Assembly: GCA_020635495.1 (NCBI GenBank)
Contig: JACJZQ010000029.1
Coordinates: 1 to 7,653, forward strand
DNA from: Flavobacteriales bacterium
Lineage (GTDB): Bacteria; Bacteroidota; Bacteroidia; UBA10329
Length of the DNA stretch: 7,653 nucleotides
Direction: 5' to 3'
Below, piece after piece: positions 1 to 5,501 of the stretch. How positions within the stretch are numbered: the first letter of the stretch is position 1; the number at the start of each line of letters is the position of its first letter. The position numbers and the translations under genes were made by a program. The notes beneath the pieces were generated by a model, which did no database searches, was not told the DNA's origin, and saw nothing but the letters and a program-made list of their open reading frames with translations.

Positions 1-1
1 G

Positions 2-343
2 CGCATTGTGCTGCCAGAAACGACCGTTCGTTTGTCGGCTGGGAGAACGCAGATGACGGATGAAGGTCAGGCGTTGTGCTTCTTGGCTGGTGCCGGGTCC
101 ATTTTCGCGGGCGATAAACTGCTTACCACACCAAACCCTGAGTTCAATAAGGACATGGCGTTGTTCCAAGCGCTCGGATTGAACCCGCAGGCTCCCTATA
201 AGAAGGGTGGAAAACCTACGGTGGATGAGGAGGCGTACAAAACGCGTCCTGAGAACGGGGAGAAGATCAAATGGTCGCGCCCTGGCCACACAATTGAGAA
301 GAACGTAGCGGCTTCGGAGAAAGCGAAGACACCAAGCGCGTAA
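2..343 (+). CDS. bioB: Biotin synthase, C-terminal part (5' truncated by window edge)
   Basis: This is the last 113 residues of biotin synthase, the radical-SAM enzyme that inserts sulfur into dethiobiotin to make biotin in the cytoplasm. The reading frame is open from base 2 and begins RIVLPETTVRLSAGR. The RLSAGR motif holds the arginine that in E. coli BioB (Arg260) is the unusual ligand of the [2Fe-2S] cluster that donates sulfur. It is followed by QALCFLAGAGSIFAGDKLLTTPNPE, the conserved end of the TIM barrel. The radical-SAM CxxxCxxC motif lies upstream of the window. After GLNPQAP there is a basic, hydrophilic tail of about 45 residues ending near KWSRPGHTIEKN, a tail style I associate with Bacteroidota BioB. 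The stop lies 5 nt before bioF, so the two are co-transcribed. The GTG at base 8 is not a real start; the gene simply enters from the left. Confidence 0.96.
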   Translation, partial: RIVLPETTVRLSAGRTQMTDEGQALCFLAGAGSIFAGDKLLTTPNPEFNKDMALFQALGLNPQAPYKKGGKPTVDEEAYKTRPENGEKIKWSRPGHTIEKNVAASEKAKTPSA

Positions 344-348
344 CGCTT

Positions 349-1509
349 ATGGGGCAGTTGGACGGACTGGTTGCGGCCAAACTCGCACAACGCAAGGAGC
401 AGGGCACATTCCGTAGCCTGACTACTTCGACTTCGCTCAGTACAGGCTCTGAAGGTCAAGTTGATTTCACATCGAACGATTATCTCGGTTTTGCGCGTAG
501 CGAAGAACTGAAAAGACGCATATCTGAAGCTGAAAAGCAGTTTTCGGAGGTTGGTGTCGGTTCAACGGGTTCGCGGCTGCTGACGGGCAATTCTACGCTT
601 GCAGAACAGGTGGAAAAGCAGGTGGCTGCTTTCCATCATGCGGAGACCGCCCTCATTTTCAATTCAGGTTACGATGCGAATGTCGGGTTGTATTCATCGC
701 TCGGCAGAGTGGTCAAATACATCGTTTATGATGAACTGATACATGCTTCCGTACATGACGGCATGCGGTTGTCACGAGCAGAACTGAAGCCGTTCAGGCA
801 TAATGATGTGGAAAGTCTGCGGTCGGTGCTGTCTGAATTGCATGGCGCGGCTGTGGTTGCTGTTGAAAGCGTTTACAGCATGGATGGCGACCTCGCTCCG
901 CTGAAAGAATTGGTTGCGGTATGTACGGAGTTCAATGCTGATATAATTGTTGATGAAGCGCATGCGGTCGGACTGTTCGGAGAGGGCAGAGGACGGGTTT
1001 CAGAACTCGGTTTGGAGAATGAAGTTTACGCCCGTTTGGTGACCTTTTCAAAGGCCCTCGGATGCCATGGTGCAGCGGTGCTTTGCAACGACAATCTCCG
1101 ACAGTTTCTGGTGAACCACGCGCGGTCGTTGATATTCTCCACGTTTACGTCAAATCACTCGCTTATAAGTGTAAAATGTGCGTATGACATGCTGTCATGT
1201 ATTGATTTTAATAAATTGAATATCAGTTATTTGATTGATTTATTTAATCAATCAATAAAAGAGGTGTCAGATGTACGGGTCATTGGTGGCGAAAGTCCGA
1301 TTTTGGGTGTGATTGTTCCTGGAAATGCGGAGGTGAGAGCGGTTGCTGCGGCCATGCAAAATGATGGTTTTGATGTGCGTCCGATAGTCTCTCCAACCGT
1401 CCCGAAAGGCACCGAGAGAATTCGCATTTGCCTGCATGAATTCAACACCGAAGCGGAGGTGAAAGGATTGATTGTTTCGCTGCAAAACGCCATGGCGCAT
1501 GTTTTTTGA
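349..1509 (+). CDS. bioF: 8-amino-7-oxononanoate (KAPA) synthase
   Basis: BioF is a cytoplasmic PLP enzyme of the alpha-oxoamine synthase family. It condenses L-alanine with pimeloyl-CoA or pimeloyl-ACP to give KAPA. The 386-residue length is normal. Visible motifs in order are DFTSNDYLGFA (39-49), GSTGSRLLTGN (71-81), H132 in IHAS (stacks on PLP in E. coli BioF), ESVYSMDGD (173-181), DEAHAVG (202-208, the Asp contacts the PLP ring nitrogen) and VTFSKALG (231-238), with K235 the expected Schiff-base lysine. The ATG is 5 nt after the bioB stop, and no ribosome-binding site is visible, as is usual in Bacteroidota. Two oddities: residues 25-33 (TTSTSLSTG) are encoded by a dispersed-repeat-like sequence lying in the variable linker before DFTSNDY, and codons 285-304 are extremely AT-rich. 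The catalytic core is intact, so the enzyme should work. The stop codon TGA falls in the end of the following repeat element. Confidence 0.96.
   Translation: MGQLDGLVAAKLAQRKEQGTFRSLTTSTSLSTGSEGQVDFTSNDYLGFARSEELKRRISEAEKQFSEVGVGSTGSRLLTGNSTLAEQVEKQVAAFHHAETALIFNSGYDANVGLYSSLGRVVKYIVYDELIHASVHDGMRLSRAELKPFRHNDVESLRSVLSELHGAAVVAVESVYSMDGDLAPLKELVAVCTEFNADIIVDEAHAVGLFGEGRGRVSELGLENEVYARLVTFSKALGCHGAAVLCNDNLRQFLVNHARSLIFSTFTSNHSLISVKCAYDMLSCIDFNKLNISYLIDLFNQSIKEVSDVRVIGGESPILGVIVPGNAEVRAVAAAMQNDGFDVRPIVSPTVPKGTERIRICLHEFNTEAEVKGLIVSLQNAMAHVF
424..448. repeat. Bacteroidota-type short repeat embedded in bioF
   Basis: The 25-bp stretch contains ACTTCGACTTCGCTCAG followed by TACAGGCT. I recognise this as a short repeat that recurs between genes in many Bacteroidota genomes; this is from memory and was not searched. 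Its reverse strand reads as ACTERSRS, a peptide signature often seen in spurious ORFs of such repeats. Here it stays in frame and encodes TTSTSLSTG of BioF. Confidence 0.6.
1231..1255. repeat. Perfect 10-bp inverted repeat in an AT-rich patch of bioF
   Basis: TTGATTGATT (1231-1240) and AATCAATCAA (1246-1255) are perfect inverted repeats around a 5-nt loop, inside the bioF coding sequence. They sit in a stretch (1201-1260) with only 8 G or C in 60 bases, against roughly half in the flanks. Direct effect unknown; it could be a weak mRNA hairpin or a trace of past insertion. Confidence 0.7.
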
Positions 1510-1632
1510 CCTCCCCCAACCCCTCCTTTCAAGGAGGGGAGTTGCTCTTCGATTTGTCAATACCACGAGGTTCAAATCAACGCGCCAGTTCCTCCCCTGG
1601 AAAGGGGAGGTGGCCGAAGGTCGGAGGGGTCA
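1507..1632. repeat. Multi-hairpin intergenic repeat element between bioF and bioD
   Basis: The element begins at the bioF stop (TGACCTCCCCC) and ends at GGTCGGAGGGGTCA, so its two ends form an imperfect inverted repeat (10 of 14 positions match after reverse complementing). Inside are three smaller stems: CCCCTCCTT/AAGGAGGGG (1520-1528 with 1531-1539), GATTTG/CAAATC (1551-1556 with 1573-1578) and CCTCCCCT/AGGGGAGG (1591-1598 with 1603-1610). Together they would fold into a branched RNA or cruciform. Sequences of the type CCTCCCCCAACCCCTCC are, from memory, dispersed in many copies in Bacteroidota genomes. There is no run of T after the stems, so it does not look like a classical terminator; bioD and bioA downstream are likely still in the operon. 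It may dampen or protect the transcript. Confidence 0.75.
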
Positions 1633-1653
1633 TTTTAATAATTTCAATCTGCA

Positions 1654-2274
1654 ATGAAAAAAGGTTTGTTCATAACAGGCATCGGAACCGATGTTGGGAA
1701 GACCGTTGCCGCAGCTGTTATTGCCAAAGCGTTGGAAGCTGATTACTGGAAACCCGTTCAATGTGGTGACCTCGATAATTCGGACAGCATCAAGATTGAG
1801 CGATTGACAGGTTTGAACACACTTCCAGAAACATTCAGATTGAAAGCGCCAATGTCGCCACATGCAGCAGCTGACTTGGAAGGAATTGAACTCAGTATCG
1901 ACCAAATTGAACTCCCAAAGTCCGATAGACCGATTGCGGTCGAAGGTGCTGGTGGCGTGATGGTTCCGTTCAATTCGAAGGAAACGTATCTCGACCTGAT
2001 GCTCAAGTTGAACTTGCCTGTTGTGCTGGTTACGCGCCATTACTTGGGGAGTATTAATCATACCATGCTCAGCTGGAAAGTGTTGAAAGAAGCAGGTTTG
2101 AATGTGGTTGCGCTGGTTATCTGCGGAAAAGTGAATGAAAGCACGGAAAGTCATTTCGCTACTCAAATGGATGTACCATTCATTCGGATAAATGAGTTGG
2201 AAGAAGTGAGTTTGGAAGCGATTGCTGCGGAAGCAGAACGATTGAAATCAAGCATAAAACCGCTGTTGACATGA
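1654..2274 (+). CDS. bioD: ATP-dependent dethiobiotin synthetase
   Basis: BioD closes the ureido ring of DAPA with CO2 and ATP to give dethiobiotin, in the cytoplasm. At 206 residues it is slightly shorter than E. coli BioD. The N-terminus MKKGLFITGIGTDVGKT holds the P-loop (GIGTDVGKT, 9-17, with K16). It is followed by KPVQCG (33-38), the conserved lysine region that binds substrate, FRLKAPMSPHAAA (61-73), and EGAGGVMVPF (97-106), the second nucleotide and carbamate-binding signature. LGSINHT at 131-137 is also typical. The ATG is fixed because the P-loop begins almost at once. The gene follows the 126-bp repeat after bioF, and its last four bases ATGA overlap the bioA start, indicating translational coupling. 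Confidence 0.95.
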   Translation: MKKGLFITGIGTDVGKTVAAAVIAKALEADYWKPVQCGDLDNSDSIKIERLTGLNTLPETFRLKAPMSPHAAADLEGIELSIDQIELPKSDRPIAVEGAGGVMVPFNSKETYLDLMLKLNLPVVLVTRHYLGSINHTMLSWKVLKEAGLNVVALVICGKVNESTESHFATQMDVPFIRINELEEVSLEAIAAEAERLKSSIKPLLT

Positions 2275-3548
2275 GTGATTGGAGAGAAAACGACCGAAAG
2301 GCTGTCTGGCATCCGTTCACAGCCGTGAAGGAAGATACGGTCAATGTACCGATAGTGCGTGGAGAAGGAGCGTGGCTGATCGATGCGGACGGAAAACGCT
2401 ACTTGGATGCCATTTCCAGTTGGTGGGTGAACTTGCACGGACACTCGCATCCGTACATCGCAAAGCGAGTTTCGGAACAGGTTCAAAAACTGGAGCATGT
2501 GATGTTTGCTGGCTTTACCCACGAACCAGCGGTTGAATTGGCTTCTCGGTTGTTAGAGAAAGTGCCTGAGCAATTCACGAAGGTTTTCTATTCTGATAAT
2601 GGTTCAACGGCCGTGGAGGTTGCGTTGAAAATGGCGTTCCAATATTGGTTCAATCAGGGTAAGCCGAGGAAGAAAGTGATTGGGTTGGAAGATGCTTATC
2701 ATGGAGATACATTTGGGGCTATGGCGGTTGGTGGAAGAGGTGTGTTTTCTAAGCCGTTTGACCCGTTTTTGTTTGAGGTGGAGTTCATTCCAACGCCTGT
2801 TTCAGGAAAAGAAAGTGAGGCTTTAGATAGATTATCCCAAATAATTGAAAAAGAAGAAGTTGCTTCTTTTATTTATGAACCTTTGGTGCAAGGAACTGCT
2901 GGTATGCAGGTCTATTCTCCGGAGGTGTTGGACAAGATGATTTCCATGTGCCGTGAGAGTGGAATTATCATCATCGCAGACGAGGTAATGACAGGTTTTG
3001 GACGCACAGGTTCCATGTTCGCAATGGATCAATGCCAAGAGAAACCAGATCTGATTGCGCTGAGCAAAGGTATCACGGGTGGTTTTCTTCCAATGGGTGT
3101 GACGGTCTGCACCGAGGAGATGCACAATTCGTTTTGGGCAGATGATGAAGCAGGGAAGATGAAAACTTTCTTGCATGGTCATTCATATACAGCAAACCCG
3201 TTGGCGTGTGCGGCAGCCTGCGCCAGCCTCGACCTGATGGAAAAGGACGAAACATGGGAAAACATCAAGCGCCTTGAAAGACAACACGCAGAGTTTGCCG
3301 AAGAAGCCACAGAAATCAGCGGTGTTGCAGCCGTTCGACACAAAGGCACCATCTTAGCCATCGAATACGAAACAGGTGCTCAGACGGGCTATTTCAACTC
3401 CCTACGCGACCGTTTGTATGATTTCTTCCTAGAGCGTGGCATCATTCTCCGTCCGTTGGGGAATATCATTTACATCATTCCGCCTTATTGCATTACGGAA
3501 CAGGAGTTGAACTTGGTTTACTCAGCTATTCGGGAGTTTCGTTTGTGA
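2271..3548 (+). CDS. bioA: Adenosylmethionine-8-amino-7-oxononanoate (DAPA) aminotransferase
   Basis: BioA is a class III PLP aminotransferase that transfers an amino group from S-adenosylmethionine to KAPA, giving DAPA. The 425 residues match the E. coli enzyme (429). Motifs: VWHPFT (12-17), YLDAISSWWVNLHGHSHP (44-61) with W52 in the KAPA pocket, YHGDTFGAM (143-151), ADEVMTGFGRTG (236-247) with D237 contacting the PLP nitrogen, ALSKGITGG (263-271) with K266 the expected Schiff-base lysine, HGHSYTANP (302-310), and RPLGNIIYIIPPY (384-396), whose Arg matches the substrate-carboxylate arginine of E. coli BioA. The double Trp and these residues separate BioA from ornithine-type aminotransferases. 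It overlaps bioD by 4 nt and ends the biotin operon. Its stop codon directly abuts that of the convergent thioredoxin-like gene. Confidence 0.96.
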   Translation: MSDWRENDRKAVWHPFTAVKEDTVNVPIVRGEGAWLIDADGKRYLDAISSWWVNLHGHSHPYIAKRVSEQVQKLEHVMFAGFTHEPAVELASRLLEKVPEQFTKVFYSDNGSTAVEVALKMAFQYWFNQGKPRKKVIGLEDAYHGDTFGAMAVGGRGVFSKPFDPFLFEVEFIPTPVSGKESEALDRLSQIIEKEEVASFIYEPLVQGTAGMQVYSPEVLDKMISMCRESGIIIIADEVMTGFGRTGSMFAMDQCQEKPDLIALSKGITGGFLPMGVTVCTEEMHNSFWADDEAGKMKTFLHGHSYTANPLACAAACASLDLMEKDETWENIKRLERQHAEFAEEATEISGVAAVRHKGTILAIEYETGAQTGYFNSLRDRLYDFFLERGIILRPLGNIIYIIPPYCITEQELNLVYSAIREFRL

Positions 3549-4088
3549 TCAGCCTTGACGCTTCTTAAGCCATTCTTCCCAAGGAGTGCTTTTGTACGCC
3601 TCCGTTGCCAAGTATTCAAGAATGGGCTGCATCTCTTTGGCATCGCGATAACCTGGAAGTGGTTGGATCATGTTCATGTGCTCATCCAGAAAAACAATGG
3701 TTGGGTAACTCATTTTGCCTTGTAGCAGTTCGCTGGCCACCTCGTTGTAGCCTCGTCTTCCGTTCGCAACGTACTCGTAAGTCTTTCCGCCAATTGTTAT
3801 TGGTTCCTTCTGTTCGGCATCCAATTTTACCGCGTAGTAGTTTTCGTTCACATACTTCACAAGTTCAGGGTCGCTGAAAGTCGTAGCATCCATCCGTTTG
3901 CACCAGCCGCACCAATCGGTATAAACGTCAATAAGGATTTTGCGAGGCTCTTGTTGGCGGAGTTTGTCAGCTTCTTCGAGCGTTATCCAAGTGATTTTAT
4001 CAGCAGGCTTGGTCTCAGCCGGTTTCCAAGCGGAAAGCGCGGTTGAAACCGTGATGAGCGTAAGAATAATGAGCGTTTTGAATTGCAT
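3549..4088 (-). CDS. Exported thioredoxin-like protein with WCGWCK active site
   Basis: This is a 179-residue thioredoxin-fold protein. The first 20 residues (MQFKTLIILTLITVSTALSA) look like a Sec signal peptide with cleavage after ALSA and no lipobox cysteine, so the mature protein is probably soluble in the periplasm. The fold follows: ILIDVYTDWCGWCKRMD at 51-67 holds the redox pair C60/C63, and the conserved cis-proline is seen at SYPT (P129). A roughly 35-residue insertion between them (KEPITIGGKTYEYVANGRRG) is larger than in classic thioredoxins and resembles the Thioredoxin_7/DUF255-like group common in Bacteroidota. Its likely role is thiol-disulfide exchange on envelope proteins; the partner is unknown. 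It is monocistronic in this window, convergent with bioA, and probably unrelated to biotin. The start is the only Met before the signal peptide. Confidence 0.9.
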   Translation of the reverse strand: MQFKTLIILTLITVSTALSAWKPAETKPADKITWITLEEADKLRQQEPRKILIDVYTDWCGWCKRMDATTFSDPELVKYVNENYYAVKLDAEQKEPITIGGKTYEYVANGRRGYNEVASELLQGKMSYPTIVFLDEHMNMIQPLPGYRDAKEMQPILEYLATEAYKSTPWEEWLKKRQG

Positions 4089-4092
4089 GGTA

Positions 4093-4124
4093 CAAAGTTA
4101 AAGGTCGTGGGTGGGCATTTCAAA
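4093..4124 (-). promoter_or_regulatory. Bacteroidota-type promoter of the thioredoxin-like gene
   Basis: On the - strand there is TTTG (4124-4121), a 20-nt spacer, and TAACTTTG (4100-4093). This fits the Bacteroidota primary sigma consensus TTTG-N19-21-TAnnTTTG. The -7 box ends only 4 nt before the ATG at 4088, so transcription should begin at or within a few bases of the start codon. Confidence 0.8.
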
Positions 4125-4186
4125 GTCTGTTCCGAAATGGTGATTTTATGATGCCGGGATCTGATAATTTGATGACGGTTGTGTGT

Positions 4187-4268
4187 GGCGTGCGTTAGGG
4201 ATTGCAGCGATTACCCCGCAGCGAAGCGAGGAGTAAAAGCGGAAAGCCCGACCCGCAGGGGAACGCCC
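4187..4268. repeat. Dispersed-repeat-like structured element (TTAGGGATTGCAGCG type)
   Basis: The element reads GGCGTGCGTTAGGGATTGCA at its left end and contains AGCGGAAAGCCCGACC and GGGGAACGCCC at its right. The ends pair (GCGTT 4192-4196 with AACGC 4262-4266), and an inner hairpin is closed by TTAC (4211-4214) with GTAA (4233-4236) around GCAGCGAAGCG. I remember closely similar sequences between genes of many Flavobacteriia, but have not checked. It carries no ORF. Confidence 0.6.
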
Positions 4269-4391
4269 AAATGATAAAAGCACGGAGTTCTGAAGGTTCT
4301 AATTCGAAAAGCTCCGGTTTGGTCATTTAGAATTTCGGATTTGTTGAAACAACCGTAATCTGTGGTTAACGTGCTGGCAGACTGCTGGTTA

Positions 4392-4399
4392 TACTTTTG
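4392..4399 (+). promoter_or_regulatory. Bacteroidota -7 promoter box upstream of a possible RNA
   Basis: TACTTTTG matches TAnnTTTG exactly and would start transcription near 4403-4406. No good TTTG or TTG is visible at the expected -33 position (about 4367-4372), so this promoter has one strong and one weak element. Confidence 0.5.
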
Positions 4400-4402
4400 T
4401 GT

Positions 4403-4574
4403 AAACCTACCGCAAGGATTAGATGCTCGCAGGAAACAGAGCCGTTATCCCACCACATTTATACACATCCTGCACCGACAGGAACGGGAAACCGACCCCT
4501 CCGAATTTCGGTAAGCAGGTAATTGAATCGACTACCATGAAACAGAGACTTGAGGCGCATTGGCGCCTTTTTTT
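4403..4574 (+). ncRNA. Candidate structured small RNA or terminated leader, family unknown
   Basis: The stretch is bounded by a -7 box on the left and an intrinsic terminator on the right, giving a predicted RNA of about 170 nt. It can fold: ACCT/AGGT (4405-4408 with 4517-4520) continues through a 4-nt bulge into ACCG/CGGT (4409-4412 with 4509-4512). Inside lie GCAGGA/TCCTGC (4429-4434 with 4468-4473) and a small CGG-GAAA-CCG tetraloop stem near 4485-4494. I do not recognise tmRNA, RNase P RNA, SRP RNA or a known riboswitch in it. A Bacteroidota 6S-type RNA is possible but not shown. Because the LpxH-like gene starts 72 nt after the terminator, the RNA may instead be an attenuating leader for that operon. 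Confidence 0.45.
4553..4574 (+). terminator. Intrinsic terminator upstream of the LpxH-like gene
   Basis: AGGCGC (4553-4558), loop ATTG, GCGCCT (4563-4568), and a run of seven T (4568-4574) form a textbook rho-independent terminator pointing right. It lies 72 nt before the ATG of the phosphoesterase gene, with no gene immediately to its left on the + strand, so it must end either a small RNA or a leader transcript. Confidence 0.85.
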
Positions 4575-4646
4575 GTGCGCGGCCATTCGTGCTGCGTTTC
4601 GCTTCGCCAAGAAATATGACATGCCCAAACCAATAAATCCGACCAC

Positions 4647-5501
4647 ATGAAATTTGAAGACAGACGCCCCGTAGAAACCGTAATTATCAGCGATACGCAC
4701 CTTGGCACGTATGGCTGCCATGCCGAAGAGCTGGTGCGTTACCTTAAGAGTATTCGCCCAGAGAAACTGATTCTGAACGGTGACATCATCGACATCTGGC
4801 AGTTCAGCAAGAGCTATTTTCCGAAGGATCACATTCGTGTAATAAAAGAGATAACGAATATGCTTTCGAAGGGAGTGGAAGTGCATTACATTCCTGGGAA
4901 TCATGATGAGTTTGTGCGGAAATTCTGTGGGCAGACCATTGGAAATCTTCATATCGACAACAAGGTTGTGCTGGAATTGGACGGTAAGCAGTCGTGGATA
5001 TTCCATGGCGATGTATTCGATGTAAGCATGCGCTATTCGAAGTGGATCGCCAAGTTGGGCGGACAGGGTTATGACATGCTCATTCTGTTCAATCGGTGGG
5101 TAAACCGTTGGTTGCAACGATTCGGAAAGGAGAAGATATCGCTTTCAAAACGTGTTAAAGACAGCGTGAAAGCGGCTGTGAAGCACGTGAATGATTTCGA
5201 GACGACTACCGCTCTCATCGGTATTTCGAATGGTTACGACAGCGTTATCTGTGGTCATATCCACAAACCGATCATCAAGACCATTAAAGGCGGTGACGGA
5301 GAGATTACCTACATGAACAGTGGCGATTGGATCGAGAATTTGACTTCACTCGAATACAACGATGGCAAATGGTCGCTTTATCGTTATGAAGAAGATGAAA
5401 TGATGAAGGATTTCACACTTCAGCCAGACATGGCCATTGAGCAGACCAGTCAGGAGATTCTGTTCGGGTTGATTGAGGAATTCAGCTTCAAACGTGCATG
5501 A
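4647..5501 (+). CDS. LpxH-like calcineurin-fold metallophosphoesterase
   Basis: This 284-residue protein belongs to the calcineurin-like phosphoesterases related to UDP-2,3-diacylglucosamine diphosphatase (COG2908-type). The metal-binding motifs are complete: SDTHLG (15-20, D16 and H18), NGDIID (44-49, D46), GNHDE (84-88, N85 and H86), FHGD (119-122, H120) and CGHIHKP (202-208, H204 and H206), followed by MNSGDWIEN (223-231). LpxH removes UMP from UDP-2,3-diacylglucosamine in lipid A synthesis. The closest analogue is therefore a pyrophosphatase on a lipid- or sugar-nucleotide at the inner membrane, but the true substrate may differ because this protein is longer than classic LpxH and has a helical, aromatic and basic segment at 130-165 (FNRWVNRWLQRF) that could contact membrane lipid. 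The start follows the terminator by 72 nt. The ATGA overlap with the next gene shows an operon with a glycosyltransferase. Confidence 0.85.
   Translation: MKFEDRRPVETVIISDTHLGTYGCHAEELVRYLKSIRPEKLILNGDIIDIWQFSKSYFPKDHIRVIKEITNMLSKGVEVHYIPGNHDEFVRKFCGQTIGNLHIDNKVVLELDGKQSWIFHGDVFDVSMRYSKWIAKLGGQGYDMLILFNRWVNRWLQRFGKEKISLSKRVKDSVKAAVKHVNDFETTTALIGISNGYDSVICGHIHKPIIKTIKGGDGEITYMNSGDWIENLTSLEYNDGKWSLYRYEEDEMMKDFTLQPDMAIEQTSQEILFGLIEEFSFKRA

Larger units (their letters stand above)
4089..4646. other. Non-coding region between divergent genes
   Basis: This 558-bp gap separates the thioredoxin-like gene from the LpxH-like gene. It contains, in order, the leftward thioredoxin promoter, a foldable repeat (4187-4268), a palindrome TTGTT-GA-AACAA at 4341-4352, a rightward promoter-like box (4392-4399), a foldable transcribed stretch, an intrinsic terminator (4553-4574) and 72 nt with no recognised signal. 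A 75-codon open frame at 4423-4650 runs through the terminator and shows no recognisable protein features, so I do not call it a gene. Confidence 0.7.

Noticed and set aside
196..459. A - strand open frame overlapping the ends of bioB and bioF
   Set aside because: It lies opposite two certain genes and begins with ACTERSRS, the usual reading of the dispersed repeat on its reverse strand.
1520..1539. Stem CCCCTCCTT/AAGGAGGGG as a terminator after bioF
   Set aside because: No T run follows and the loop is 2 nt. It is one of several stems in the repeat element, and bioD-bioA need transcription through it.
1472..1742. Short + strand frames through the bioF-bioD repeat
   Set aside because: They only translate the repeat element and the start of bioD in another frame.
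2849..2872. Inverted repeat AAAAGAAG / CTTCTTTT in bioA
   Set aside because: Falls within codons for EKEEVASF in a low-complexity lysine and glutamate run; easily explained by coding.
4187..4268. CRISPR or tRNA in the intergenic region
   Set aside because: There is no repeated spacer pattern, and the fold lacks a tRNA T-arm consensus and a 3' acceptor.
4423..4650. A 75-codon + strand open frame in the intergenic region
   Set aside because: It reads straight through the intrinsic terminator, has no recognisable domain or signal, and overlaps the start of the LpxH-like gene. Better explained as chance in non-coding sequence.
4419..5117. A 232-codon - strand open frame opposite the LpxH-like gene
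   Set aside because: The + strand protein has all metal-binding motifs in order, while this frame has no recognisable fold and crosses the terminator and RNA candidate.
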